This document shows, one piece after another, positions 44,942 to 53,607 of a stretch of 64,000 nucleotides of DNA. The stretch comes from an uncultured Gammaproteobacteria bacterium (lineage in GTDB: Bacteria > Pseudomonadota > Gammaproteobacteria > HK1): positions 3,063,694-3,127,693 of the forward strand of contig OY282378.1 in the NCBI GenBank assembly GCA_958295835.1. Reading direction: 5' to 3'. The stretch's first letter is position 1, and each line of letters begins with the position of its first letter. The position numbers were made by a program, and so were the translations under genes. Under the pieces are notes generated by a model, which saw only the letters and a list, made by a program, of their open reading frames with translations, searched no databases and had not been told where the DNA came from.

Positions 44942-45781
44942 GTGTCGGCGACGGCCGAGGCGGCAGGCCCGGGACGCGAGCCGGCCGGTCCGCTCCTGCG
45001 TCACGCGGGATTCACCCTCGTCGAGCTCGCGATCGTCATCGCCATCGTGGGCTTTCTGCTCGGAGCGTTCCTCGCGCCGCTGCGCGCCCAGATCGATGCG
45101 GCCAGGGTCCGGGAGACCGAGCGGATGCTCGGCGAGATCCGGGAGGCGCTGATCGGGTACGCGATCGTCCGCGGCGCGCTGCCGTGTCCCGACGTCGCCG
45201 CGGACGGGATCGACGGCGCAGCGCCTGCCGCGTGCACCGGGACGGCCCTGGAAGGAATCCTGCCGTTCCAGGCCCTCGGAGTCCCCCGCGCGGATGCCTG
45301 GGGGCGGTACTTCCGATACCGCGTCACCCAGGAGTTCTCGAACCGCTCGCTGGCCGGCCAACCCCCGGGCGCGGGCCGGCTCGATCTCACCGACACCGGC
45401 GACATCACGGTGTTGACCCGGGGCGACGATCCGGGCACCGGCGGGACGACCGAGATCAAGCATCAGAGTGCGGCGACGGCGCTCACCCGCGACGCGCCCG
45501 CGGTGATGCTCTCGACCGGACCCAACGGGCTCGGCGGCATCGGCGCCGCGACCGGGACCACGCTCGCGGCGCCGGGCGGCGGGGCCGCCGACGAGATCGA
45601 GAACGCCGACGCGGATGCGACGTTCGTCAGTCGAATCCACTCGCGCGGGGCGGCAACGTGCGACGACTCCGACGAGACCTCGGCGCCGGCGCCCCCGTCG
45701 TGCGAGTTCGACGACATCGTGACGTGGATCTCCACCCCGGTGCTGATGGCGCGGCTGGTCGAGGCGAGGGTTCTGCCGTGA
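44942..45781 (+). CDS. Type IV pilin-like protein (prepilin)
   Basis: 279 residues with the prepilin cleavage/assembly motif 'GFTLVELAIVIAIVGFLLG' at about residue 23, preceded by a charged leader ending in His-Ala-Gly. The conserved Glu at +5 is present. The mature part contains 'EIREALIGYAIVRGALPCPD', resembling the start of the large upstream protein's head, and a Cys pair near the C-terminus. GTG 44942 is the best available start, though its GGAG is very close. A minor pilin is likely. Confidence 0.8.
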   Translation: MSATAEAAGPGREPAGPLLRHAGFTLVELAIVIAIVGFLLGAFLAPLRAQIDAARVRETERMLGEIREALIGYAIVRGALPCPDVAADGIDGAAPAACTGTALEGILPFQALGVPRADAWGRYFRYRVTQEFSNRSLAGQPPGAGRLDLTDTGDITVLTRGDDPGTGGTTEIKHQSAATALTRDAPAVMLSTGPNGLGGIGAATGTTLAAPGGGAADEIENADADATFVSRIHSRGAATCDDSDETSAPAPPSCEFDDIVTWISTPVLMARLVEARVLP

Positions 45782-45848
45782 GCGGCGACCGCGAGTGCGC
45801 TTCGGCCAGCGCCGTAGACGGGCGAGGAACAGACTTGTTCCATACAAG
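45782..45848 (+). repeat. Element C+B (copy 1)
   Basis: C ('GCTTCGGCCAGCGCCGTAGA' preceded by a GGCGACCGC start) runs straight into B (GAGGAACAGACTTGTTCC, ATACAAG). It starts at the pilin's TGA and lies before the ABC permease. Confidence 0.82.
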
Positions 45849-45904
45849 CGCGCCCCCTGCCGTTTCCCGTGTATGCGATTCGCCGGCATGAGGAGATCGA
45901 TACG

Positions 45905-46672
45905 GTGACCCCGGTCCTCGCAATCGCCCGATTGACCGTCCTCGAGGCGGTGCGGGGCCGGCTCGCATGGATCATCGCGGGCTTCATGGCCGGGGGATGG
46001 GTGCTCGCGGTGTTCGCCGGGGAGCTCGCGATCACCGAGGCACAAGGCTTTCGCAGCGGGCTTCTCGGCGCCTGGCTGCGGTCGTGCGCGGTCTTCACCA
46101 TCAGTGCGTTCGTGATCACCAGCGCGGCGCGCGAGCTCCACGACAAGGGACTCGATCTGATGCTGTCGATGGCCGTGCCGCGCGCGGCGTACTATGCCGG
46201 CAGGCTCGCCGGATTCGCTGGAGTCTCGATGCTCTCGGCGGCTGCCTGCACGCTGGCGCTGGTGTGGTTCGCGCCGCTGCCGCAGGCCGCGCTCTGGGCG
46301 GCGTCCCTGGGCCTGGAGCTCCTCATCGTCACCGCGATGAGCCTGCTGTGCGTGTTCACCTTCTCCCAGATCGCCTGGTCGATGAGCACGGTCATCGGGT
46401 TCTACGTGCTTTCACGGTCGATGGCCGCCCTGCAGTCCATGGCCCACGAGCCGCTGGCCGTTTCCGCGTCGGCTTCCTGGCAGTTCATCCGGACGTTCGT
46501 CGATGCGCTCGCATTCCTGCTACCCGATCTCGACCGGTTTACCGAGTCGGAGTGGCTGATCCACGGCGCCGGCACGATCGCCGATCTGAGCTTCGCGGCG
46601 ATGCAGACGGCCATCTACCTGGCCCTCCTTTGCGCCGCGGCGTTGTTCGACCTCTACCGCAAGGCGCTGTGA
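45905..46672 (+). CDS. ABC-2-like permease within the pilus cluster
   Basis: 255 residues with about six membrane helices (for example 'WIIAGFMAGGWVLAVFAGEL', 'GFAGVSMLSAAACTLALVWF' and a C-terminal 'IYLALLCAAALFDLY'). GTG 45905 has GAGGAG about nine bases before it. The likely ATPase partner is the gene at 48721, separated by a TPR-like gene and a pilin gene. The permease is bracketed by two C+B repeats. Substrate unknown; a job in pilus or surface assembly is inferred from location only. Confidence 0.78.
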   Translation: MTPVLAIARLTVLEAVRGRLAWIIAGFMAGGWVLAVFAGELAITEAQGFRSGLLGAWLRSCAVFTISAFVITSAARELHDKGLDLMLSMAVPRAAYYAGRLAGFAGVSMLSAAACTLALVWFAPLPQAALWAASLGLELLIVTAMSLLCVFTFSQIAWSMSTVIGFYVLSRSMAALQSMAHEPLAVSASASWQFIRTFVDALAFLLPDLDRFTESEWLIHGAGTIADLSFAAMQTAIYLALLCAAALFDLYRKAL

Positions 46673-47574
46673 GCGGCGACCGCTGGTGCGCTTCGGCCAG
46701 CGCCGTAGACGAACGAGGAACAGCCTTGTTACATGCAAGCGTATTCGCAGACGTGGGCGGACGGGCGACGCGGTCCCGCGAGCGGCGACCGCTGGTACGG
46801 TCGCTTGGCCATTCCGCCGTGCGGAATCGTGAACGGCGCGTCGCCGAGGTGCCGGTGGCGGTGCGGCTGATGCTGGTGGCGGCGCTCGCGCTCCAGATCG
46901 GATGGCATGCGTGGCGGCCGGACCCCGGGGCCGAGGCGCGCCCCCTGGCGCCCGTGCCCGCTGTCTCCGCACTGCGAATTGCGGCGCTCGGCGATCAGGC
47001 GGCGCTCGCGAAGCTGCTCATGCTCCGGCTCCAGGCGCACGACAGCCAGGCGGGGACCCGCATCTCCTTCATGGACCTCGACTACGGGCGGGTGGCGGGA
47101 TGGCTCGATGCCATCATCGATCTCGACCCTCGGGCCGATTCTCCCCTGCTCGCGGCGGCGAGACTGTACGGTCTGGTGCCGGACCCGGGGCGGCAGCGCA
47201 CCATGTTCGAGCTCGTCTACCGCCGGTTCCTCCAGGATCCCGACCGGCGCTGGCCGTGGCTCGCGCATGCCGCGTTGATCGCGAAGCATCGGCTCGCGGA
47301 CCCCGGGCTGGCGTTGCGCTACGCCCGCGCCGTGACCGAGCACGCGACCGGCCCGCACGTGCCGGCCTGGGTCCGCGACATGAGCGCATTGATCGCGACG
47401 GACATGGGCGAGCTCGAAACCGCCCGGGTGCTCGTCGGTGGCCTGCTCCACGGCGGCAGGGTCACGGACCCGCCCGAGATCCGGCGTCTCGGCGCATGGC
47501 TCGCGGAGATCGAAGCGCGGGCGGCGGGGTCGCGTACCGGGGAGCGTGTGATCGGGCAGAGCGCGGTGCGGTAG
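46669..47574 (+). CDS. Uncharacterised pilus-cluster protein whose N-terminus is made of repeats
   Basis: The frame opens with GTG overlapping the permease stop (GTGA), but the first ~60 codons are translated elements C, B and A. The recognisable protein begins around 'VAVRLMLVAALALQIGWHAW' (a signal or membrane anchor), and ATG 46870 or a GTG at 46852 are alternative starts. The rest is helical with TPR-like character ('DPLLAAARLYGLVPDPGRQ'-like helices, 'LALRYARAVTEHATG', 'ETARVLVGGLLHGG'). No domain was named with confidence. True start is uncertain. Confidence 0.55.
   Translation: MSGDRWCASASAVDERGTALLHASVFADVGGRATRSRERRPLVRSLGHSAVRNRERRVAEVPVAVRLMLVAALALQIGWHAWRPDPGAEARPLAPVPAVSALRIAALGDQAALAKLLMLRLQAHDSQAGTRISFMDLDYGRVAGWLDAIIDLDPRADSPLLAAARLYGLVPDPGRQRTMFELVYRRFLQDPDRRWPWLAHAALIAKHRLADPGLALRYARAVTEHATGPHVPAWVRDMSALIATDMGELETARVLVGGLLHGGRVTDPPEIRRLGAWLAEIEARAAGSRTGERVIGQSAVR
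46671..46739 (+). repeat. Element C+B (copy 2)
   Basis: Nearly identical to 45782-45848: GGCGACCGCTGGTGCGCTTC, then the GGCCAGCGCCGTAGACG core, then GAGGAACAGCCTTGTTACAT. Confidence 0.82.
46781..46834 (+). repeat. Element A after copy 2 of C+B
   Basis: GGCGACCGCTGGTACGGTCG followed by CTTGGCCATTCCGCCGTGCG: a full A copy, read in frame if the upstream GTG start is used. Confidence 0.8.
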
Positions 47575-47957
47575 GCGGGATGCGCATACGCACGCAGGGC
47601 GTCCGAAGGGGGCGTGCCAGGAACGACGCGCGACGGCGCGGCCGATGCCGTCGGATCCGCGTCCGCAGCCGGGGGCTGGGGGGAATGCGGGCGAGTCCCG
47701 GCATTGCTCGCCGTCGCGCGCGGATACGGCACGGACCCCGGGGCGGCAAGCCCGCGTCGGTCGGACCGGGGGGTAATTCCGCCGCCAAGCGCGTGGATCG
47801 CGATCCCGTGGCTGACGGCTCGGGGTCCGCGGGCCGACAGACGGCGGCCCTCGGTTCCAATTCCAGGCGCATGTCGCGGAAATACCATCTCCGGCACGGC
47901 TCGCCGCGAGAGCGGCAGGCAGGCAATCCACGCCACGCATCCCGGGAGGCTCCGTCC
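47575..47957. other. ~0.38 kb without a supported gene, before a pilin gene
   Basis: Very GC-rich; frames are open by composition only. The pilin's own GGGAGG ribosome site is at its right end. An internal promoter for the pilin is possible but not visible. Confidence 0.4.
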
Positions 47958-48674
47958 ATGCCACGCAGACAATACGGTTTCACTCTGGTCGAGATCGCGA
48001 TCGTGCTGGTGGTGATCGGCCTGCTGCTCGGGGGAATCCTCAAGGGCCAGGAGCTCGTCAACGGGGCACGGGTCCGCAACCTCGCGGACATGAACGCCGG
48101 GATCCAGGCCGCCTACTACGGCTTCGTGGACCGCTACCGGCAGGTTCCCGGCGACATGGCTGCCGCGGCCGCCGCCTCGACCATCGGCGACGCCACCATC
48201 ACCGCGGGCGGCAACGGGAACGGGCGGATCGACGCCGCCAACTGGCGCGAGGCATCCGCGCTGTGGGTACACCTGACCCGGGCCGGCCTGCTCCAGGGCA
48301 GCTACGACGGCGGAGCCAGGAGCGCGAGGAGGTACCGCGCCACCGCGATGGCGCCGCAGAACGCCTTCAACGGCTACGTGGTGCTCGGCCAGACCCGCGA
48401 CTACTCGACGCCCGGCGGCGCCCCGACCGCGACCCAGGCGGTCCGGCTCGGCCTCGTCCTCGGCGACAACATTCCGGTCGACATCGCCCGCGAGCTCGAC
48501 CTCAAGATCGACGATCAGCGCCCCCTGACCGGGGCGCTGCGCTTCACCGGGACGACCACGTTCTCGCACCGCGGGGTAAGCGAGGCCACGACGCTGTGCA
48601 TGGCCAGCGCCACCACGAACGAGTACGACGTCGCCGGCGACGCGCAGCAATGCAACCTCGTCTACATCTACTGA
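47958..48674 (+). CDS. Type IV prepilin
   Basis: 238 residues with a very short leader and the prepilin motif 'GFTLVEIAIVLVVIGLLLG' starting at residue 7. 'GILKGQELVNGARVRNLADM' and 'YYGFVDRYRQVPGDM' are the conserved helix and loop of one class of pilins with a C-terminal disulfide; here the Cys pair is near 'TLCMASA' and 'QQCNLVYIY'. GGGAGG stands eight bases before the ATG. Probably the major or a minor pilin of the cluster. Confidence 0.85.
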   Translation: MPRRQYGFTLVEIAIVLVVIGLLLGGILKGQELVNGARVRNLADMNAGIQAAYYGFVDRYRQVPGDMAAAAAASTIGDATITAGGNGNGRIDAANWREASALWVHLTRAGLLQGSYDGGARSARRYRATAMAPQNAFNGYVVLGQTRDYSTPGGAPTATQAVRLGLVLGDNIPVDIARELDLKIDDQRPLTGALRFTGTTTFSHRGVSEATTLCMASATTNEYDVAGDAQQCNLVYIY

Positions 48675-48720
48675 GCCCTCGCCGCCCGCGCCCGGTGCGG
48701 GCAGCGGGGTTCGGGCGGGC

Positions 48721-49491
48721 ATGGAACGGCAAGGGAGCATGAGATTCCGCTCGCGTGAACCGGAACGCCCGGCGCCGCACCCGAACGCGATCGAGTTCTC
48801 CGGGGTGTGCAAACGGTTCGGCCGGCATCCGGTGCTGGCCGGTCTCACACTCGAGGTTCGCGCCGGAGAGATCTTCGCGCTCGTCGGGACCAACGGCGCG
48901 GGCAAGACCACCTGCATCAAGTGCCTGCTCGATCTCTGCCACGTCGATGCGGGCCGGATCGAGATCTTCGGGCAGCCCGCGAGCGCGCCGGAGTCGCGCC
49001 GGCCGCTCGTCTACCTGCCCGAACGCTTCCTGCCTCCGCATCATCTGCGCGGTCGGGAGTTCCTGGACTTCATGGCGAGGATGCACCGGGCCGAGTCGAG
49101 TCCCGGCCGCGTGCGCGAGGTGCTCGCGGCGCTCGACCTGATGCCGTCCGTGCTGGACACGCCGGTACGGGAATTCTCGAAAGGGATGACCCAGAAGCTC
49201 GGTCTCGCGGCCTGCTTTCTCGCGGAGAAGTCCCTGCTCGTGTTCGACGAGCCGATGAGCGGCCTCGACCCGAAGGCGCGGGTGCTCGCAAGGCACTACC
49301 TGGCCGGGCTCCGGACGGGTGGTGCGACAGTGTTCTTCAGCACCCACCTGCTCGCCGACGCAGGCGGCCTGTGCGATCGAATGGGCGTGCTCCACGACGG
49401 TGCGATGCGTTTCTCGGGCTCCCCCGCCCGGCTCAGGGAGCGCTTCCCGGCCGCCACGCTCGAGGAGTCCTGGCTGGCCTGCATTTCCTGA
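48721..49491 (+). CDS. ABC transporter ATP-binding protein, partner of the permease at 45.9 kb
   Basis: 256 residues. Walker A 'GTNGAGKTTCIKCLL', signature 'FSKGMTQKLGLA' (a KGM form common in ABC-2 ATPases), Walker B 'LLVFDEPMSGLDPKA' and switch 'FFSTHLLADAG' are intact. A second ATG at 48739 (MRFRSREP) is also possible. The only permease without an ATPase nearby is at 45905, so the pair is probably split by two genes. Confidence 0.9.
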   Translation: MERQGSMRFRSREPERPAPHPNAIEFSGVCKRFGRHPVLAGLTLEVRAGEIFALVGTNGAGKTTCIKCLLDLCHVDAGRIEIFGQPASAPESRRPLVYLPERFLPPHHLRGREFLDFMARMHRAESSPGRVREVLAALDLMPSVLDTPVREFSKGMTQKLGLAACFLAEKSLLVFDEPMSGLDPKARVLARHYLAGLRTGGATVFFSTHLLADAGGLCDRMGVLHDGAMRFSGSPARLRERFPAATLEESWLACIS

Positions 49492-49734
49492 CGGGCATGC
49501 CCGCCGCGCCGGTCCCGCTCCCCGTGGCCGGAATTCCCGCCGTCCGCTCTCGCGGTGAGCGCCGGGATGGTCATCGCAAGCGGTTCGACAAGGCCGGCGT
49601 CACCGCCCACCGTGTCCCGCGCCCGGCCACTTGCGCGGATCGGGCGTGCCCGCCTCGACAGGGGGCGCGGAAGGTTGACGCGAGATCGTCGCTGCTTCGA
49701 TACTTTCCCCACCTTCCCCCTACGGAGCGAAATC

Positions 49735-50610
49735 ATGCTGGACATACTCAGGAAAATCGTCGTCACGGGCGCCCTGGCCGTTGTGGCGGCGCCGGCCGTC
49801 TTCGCGGCGCCGGCGGTCAAGCAGCTCGCCGACAACGTCTACATGATGAGCGAGTTTCACTACACCAGCCTGGTGGTGGTGGGCGAGGACGGGGTGCTGA
49901 TCACCGATCCGGCGTTCACCCCCCGGGCCCAGTCCCTGAAGAACGCCATCGCCGGGATCACCGACAAGCCCGTCACCAGGGTCGTCCTGTCCCATGAGCA
50001 CTACGACCACGTGGGCGGCACCGAGGTCTTCCCCGAGGCCCAGGTGATCTGCCACGCCGCCTGCCAGGCGGTGTTCGACCTGGACCCGGGCCCGCAGTCC
50101 CCGAAGGAAGTGCACGTGACGTTCACCGACTCCCTGCGGGTGGACTTCCGCGGGCCGGCGGTGGACCTCCTCTACTTCGGCCCGGCCGACGGCTTCGCCT
50201 CCACCGTGGTGCATCTGCCCGAGGAGCGGGTGGCGTTCACCGCCGACCTCTACGAGCACCGCTCGCTGACGAATGGGATGTGGATGGACGACGACAACTA
50301 CCTGGCGATCCGGCGGGTGCTGAAGGCGCTGCAGAAGATGGACCTGCGCCACGCGGTGAACGCCCACTCGGAGGACACCTCGGTGGCCATCGTCGACGAG
50401 AGCGCGGCCTTCGTCGAGGACCTGTTCAACCTGGTGGGCAGCGAGATCGGCAAGGCCATGCAGGAAGGGGGGCCGATGAAGGTCATGACCAGCATGGAGA
50501 TGTGGCAGCACGAGCTGAAGCTGCCGCAATACGCCGACTGGAAGGGCTACGATCAGCATCTGCCGGTCCACGTTCGGCGCATGGTCCTGTCCATTTTCCA
50601 CGGCGGCTGA
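49735..50610 (+). CDS. Periplasmic MBL-fold metallohydrolase
   Basis: 291 residues with a Sec signal peptide ('IVVTGALAVVAAPAVFA' then AP). 'LSHEHYDHVGGTEVFP' is the HxHxDH zinc motif, and 'FTADLYEHRSL' and 'AVNAHSED' supply the later ligands. Family members include lactonases, quinoprotein-associated relay proteins and others, so the substrate is unknown. GGAG is seven bases before ATG 49735. A strong hairpin terminator follows the stop. Confidence 0.87.
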   Translation: MLDILRKIVVTGALAVVAAPAVFAAPAVKQLADNVYMMSEFHYTSLVVVGEDGVLITDPAFTPRAQSLKNAIAGITDKPVTRVVLSHEHYDHVGGTEVFPEAQVICHAACQAVFDLDPGPQSPKEVHVTFTDSLRVDFRGPAVDLLYFGPADGFASTVVHLPEERVAFTADLYEHRSLTNGMWMDDDNYLAIRRVLKALQKMDLRHAVNAHSEDTSVAIVDESAAFVEDLFNLVGSEIGKAMQEGGPMKVMTSMEMWQHELKLPQYADWKGYDQHLPVHVRRMVLSIFHGG

Positions 50611-50627
50611 GCCGCGGGCGCAACCCG

Positions 50628-50661
50628 CGGCGGTCGCCGTGTCCCACGGCGACCGCCGTTT
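50628..50661 (+). terminator. Strong rho-independent-type terminator
   Basis: A perfect 14-bp stem (CGGCGGTCGCCGTG, loop TCC, CACGGCGACCGCCG) followed by TTT, 17 bases after the MBL stop. A smaller hairpin (CCGCGGG-CGCAA-CCCGCGG) precedes it. Confidence 0.75.
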
Positions 50662-50889
50662 CACCCGGCCCACGGGGATCCCGGGGCGGATTCGATTCGA
50701 GCAGGCGCCCGTCACCACGTTGAACAGGGTGGTCCTGCCCGCCCATCGGTCGATCCGCCGCTCACCAGCGCGTTCGCGCACCGACCACTCATTCCAGCGA
50801 TAACGGCAGGCCGGCGCCCGCCGTTGTTCCCCCGCGCCCGGGTGGGCTATAAGGCGCGGAACCGCACGTCGCCCACCGGGAAAGCGAAC

Positions 50890-53544
50890 ATGGAACCCAG
50901 CATCTTCAAGTTCGTGCTCAAGTACAGCCTTCGCGAGCAGATACTCCTGCTCGTGCTGACCGTCGCCTCGTTCCCGTTCTTCTACCTCCTTCTCTATCTG
51001 CCCAAGGTGATCGTCAACGAGGCGATCGACACCGACGCTTCCGCGTTCCCGGTCGAAGTCCTCGGCATCGAGCTCGGGCAGATCGAATACCTCCTGGCGT
51101 TGTGCGCGACGTTCCTCGGGCTCGTCCTCGTCAACGGTGGCTTCAAGTACTTCCTCAACGTATATCGCGGGGTCGTCGGTGAACGCATGCTGCGGCGCCT
51201 CCGGTACGACCTCTTCGTGCGCATGTTGCGTTTTCCGCTCCCCCGGTTCCGCCGCACCTCGCAGGGCGAGCTGGTCTCCACCATCGTCGCGGAGACCGAC
51301 CCGCTCGGCGGCTACATCGGCGATTCGATCGCGCTGCCCGCGTTCCAGGGCGGGATGCTCGTCACCCTGCTGATCTTCATGTTCGTCGAGGACCCCGTCC
51401 TCGGCGTCGCCGCCATCGCGTTGTATCCGGTACAGATGTGGCTCATTCCCAAGCTGCAAAAAACGCTCAACGCGAGGAAGAAGGAGAGGATCAGGCTCGC
51501 GCGCGCCCTCTCCGAACGGATCGGGGAGGTGGTGACCGGAATTCGCGAGATCCATACCCACGACACATCCCGGCTCGAGCGCGCCGACTACACCGCCAGG
51601 GTCGGCGAGATCTATCGCGTCCGGGTGCTGATCTACCGCCTGAAGTTCTTCATCAAGTTCATCAACAACTTCATCGCCCAGATCACTCCATTCTTCTTCT
51701 ACTCGATCGGCGGCTACCTGGTGATCGAGGGTGATCTGACCTTCGGGTCCCTGGTGGCGGTCATCGCCGCGTACGAGAAGCTCGCCGATCCGTGGAAGGA
51801 GCTCCTCAACTTCTACCAGGTCAAGGAAGACGCGAAGGGCAAGTACGAGCTGCTGCTCGAATCGTTCCAGGTGCCCGGAATGCTCGACCAGGAGCAGATT
51901 GACGCGGAGCCGGAGACGCGGGCCCCGATCTCCGGCGCCCTCGTCGCCACCAACCTCGATCTCAAGGAAGAGGACGAGAGCGAGACGACGTTCTCCGGTG
52001 GGCTCTCCCTCACCGCCCGGTTACCCGCGAGCCTCGCGGTCGTGGGTGGCCAGGGCAGCGGCGCCGACCGTCTCGCGCACATCATCGCGGGCCTCAAGCG
52101 CCCGGGCACCGGGAAGCTGCTGGCCGGCGCTCTGGATCTCCTCGCGTCACCCGAAGCGGTGACCGGACGCCAGATCGCCTACGTGGGTCCCGAGACGAGC
52201 CTGTTCTCCGGCACCTTGCGCGACAACCTGCTCTACAGCCTGAAGCACCGCCCGACGCGCGACGCGGCCTACGACGAGTCCGGCCGCGCGCAGCGGGAGC
52301 GGCTCCGGACCGAGGCGGCGCGGGCCGGGAACTCGCTCCATGACGTCCGCGCGGACTGGATCGACTACGCGGGCGCGGGGGTAGAGGACGTCGAGTCCAT
52401 GAACGCGCGTGCCATCGAGGTGCTCTCCATCGCGGACATGGACGACGACATCTACCAGATGGGGTTGCAGTCGAGCGTCGACCCGGGCGTTGCGCCGGAG
52501 CTTGCCCGCGGCGTGCTGGAGGCGCGCAGGATGCTCCGCACGAGGCTCGCCGATCTGCGCGTCGAGCACCTCGTGGACCCCTTCGACCGGGACACCTACA
52601 ACGTCAACATGACGGTGGCGGAAAACCTGCTCTTCGGCACCCCGAGGGACCGGACGTTCGACCCGGAAGATCTTGCCGGGAACACATACGTGCGCAAGGT
52701 GCTGGACGACGTCGGCCTGATGGACGACTTCGTGGACATCGGACGGCAGGTCGCGAAGGTCATGGTCGATCTGTTCGCGGACGTTGCCCCGGGCAGCGAG
52801 CTGTTCGAGCAGTTCAGCTTCATCTCGGCGGAAGACCTGCCGGAATTCCGCGGGTTGCTTGCACGTACCGAGTCGCACCGTGCGAGCGACCTCGGTGACG
52901 ACGACCGGATGATGTTCCTGTCGCTGACGTTCAAGCTCGTGCCCGCGCGCCATCGGCTCGGACTGATCGATGAATCGGTCCAGAAACGCCTGATCCTGGC
53001 GCGCCGCCGGTTCTCGCAGGGGCTCGGAGCCGATGGGGCGCTCATCGAGTTCTTCGACTCCGAGCGCTACAACTCCTCGGTCTCGATCCTGGACAACATC
53101 CTCTTCGGCCGGCTCGCCTACGGGCGCCAGCGCAGCGCGACGCGCATCGGCGAGGTGATCGGGGAGGTGCTGGACGCCCTCGGGCTGCGCCGCTCGATCA
53201 CCGAGTGCGGGCTGGACTCTCCCGTCGGCATCGCCGGCTCGCGGCTCTCGTCGGTGCAGCGTCAGAAGCTGGCGATCGCGCGAGCGGTGCTGAAACGTCC
53301 GGACCTCCTCGTCGTCGATCGTGCGACCGCGCCACTCGATGCGTCGTCGCAAACCCGGATCCTCGATAACTTGTTGAAAGAGTTTGAATCCCGCGCCTTG
53401 ATCTGGGTAGTCCACCGTGCCAGCCTTGCAGAGCGCTTCGAGCAGGTCATCGTGCTCGAGGGCGGCAAGGTGGTGGAGCAGGGTGCGTTCGCGGATCTGA
53501 ACCGGCCCGGAGCCGTGCTCCACGAGATGGCGTTGGCCGGCTGA
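50890..53544 (+). CDS. Large ABC exporter-like protein with degenerate nucleotide sites
   Basis: 884 residues. The first ~320 form an ABC exporter membrane domain of about six helices with the family's coupling features ('RLRYDLFVRMLRFPLPRFRR'). The ATPase domain is unusual. The Walker A position reads 'VVGGQGSGADRL' (no GKS/T), the signature reads 'LSSVQRQKLAIARAV', and Walker B ends in 'LLVVDRATAPLD', with Arg in place of the catalytic Glu. Between Walker A and the signature lies an insert of ~280 residues that repeats a Q-loop-like phrase three times: 'SGTLRDNLLYSL', 'NMTVAENLLFGTP' and 'VSILDNILFGRLAYG'. ATP hydrolysis therefore seems unlikely; it may be a regulated or structural ABC protein. 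A cNMP-binding gene follows. Confidence 0.82.
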   Translation: MEPSIFKFVLKYSLREQILLLVLTVASFPFFYLLLYLPKVIVNEAIDTDASAFPVEVLGIELGQIEYLLALCATFLGLVLVNGGFKYFLNVYRGVVGERMLRRLRYDLFVRMLRFPLPRFRRTSQGELVSTIVAETDPLGGYIGDSIALPAFQGGMLVTLLIFMFVEDPVLGVAAIALYPVQMWLIPKLQKTLNARKKERIRLARALSERIGEVVTGIREIHTHDTSRLERADYTARVGEIYRVRVLIYRLKFFIKFINNFIAQITPFFFYSIGGYLVIEGDLTFGSLVAVIAAYEKLADPWKELLNFYQVKEDAKGKYELLLESFQVPGMLDQEQIDAEPETRAPISGALVATNLDLKEEDESETTFSGGLSLTARLPASLAVVGGQGSGADRLAHIIAGLKRPGTGKLLAGALDLLASPEAVTGRQIAYVGPETSLFSGTLRDNLLYSLKHRPTRDAAYDESGRAQRERLRTEAARAGNSLHDVRADWIDYAGAGVEDVESMNARAIEVLSIADMDDDIYQMGLQSSVDPGVAPELARGVLEARRMLRTRLADLRVEHLVDPFDRDTYNVNMTVAENLLFGTPRDRTFDPEDLAGNTYVRKVLDDVGLMDDFVDIGRQVAKVMVDLFADVAPGSELFEQFSFISAEDLPEFRGLLARTESHRASDLGDDDRMMFLSLTFKLVPARHRLGLIDESVQKRLILARRRFSQGLGADGALIEFFDSERYNSSVSILDNILFGRLAYGRQRSATRIGEVIGEVLDALGLRRSITECGLDSPVGIAGSRLSSVQRQKLAIARAVLKRPDLLVVDRATAPLDASSQTRILDNLLKEFESRALIWVVHRASLAERFEQVIVLEGGKVVEQGAFADLNRPGAVLHEMALAG

Positions 53545-53607
53545 TTTCGCTGGATACGTTCGCATGTCCGTATCCGCGATACCGCAACGAACGATCGGAC
53601 TCCGGAA

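Noticed and set aside
17621..46834. Elements A/B considered as a CRISPR array
   Set aside because: Copies are dispersed and imperfect, spacing is irregular, there are no unique spacers of constant length and no cas genes.
47575..47957. N-terminal extension of the pilin reading through ~380 bases
   Set aside because: The prepilin needs a short leader before GFTLVE, and GGGAGG stands right before ATG 47958.
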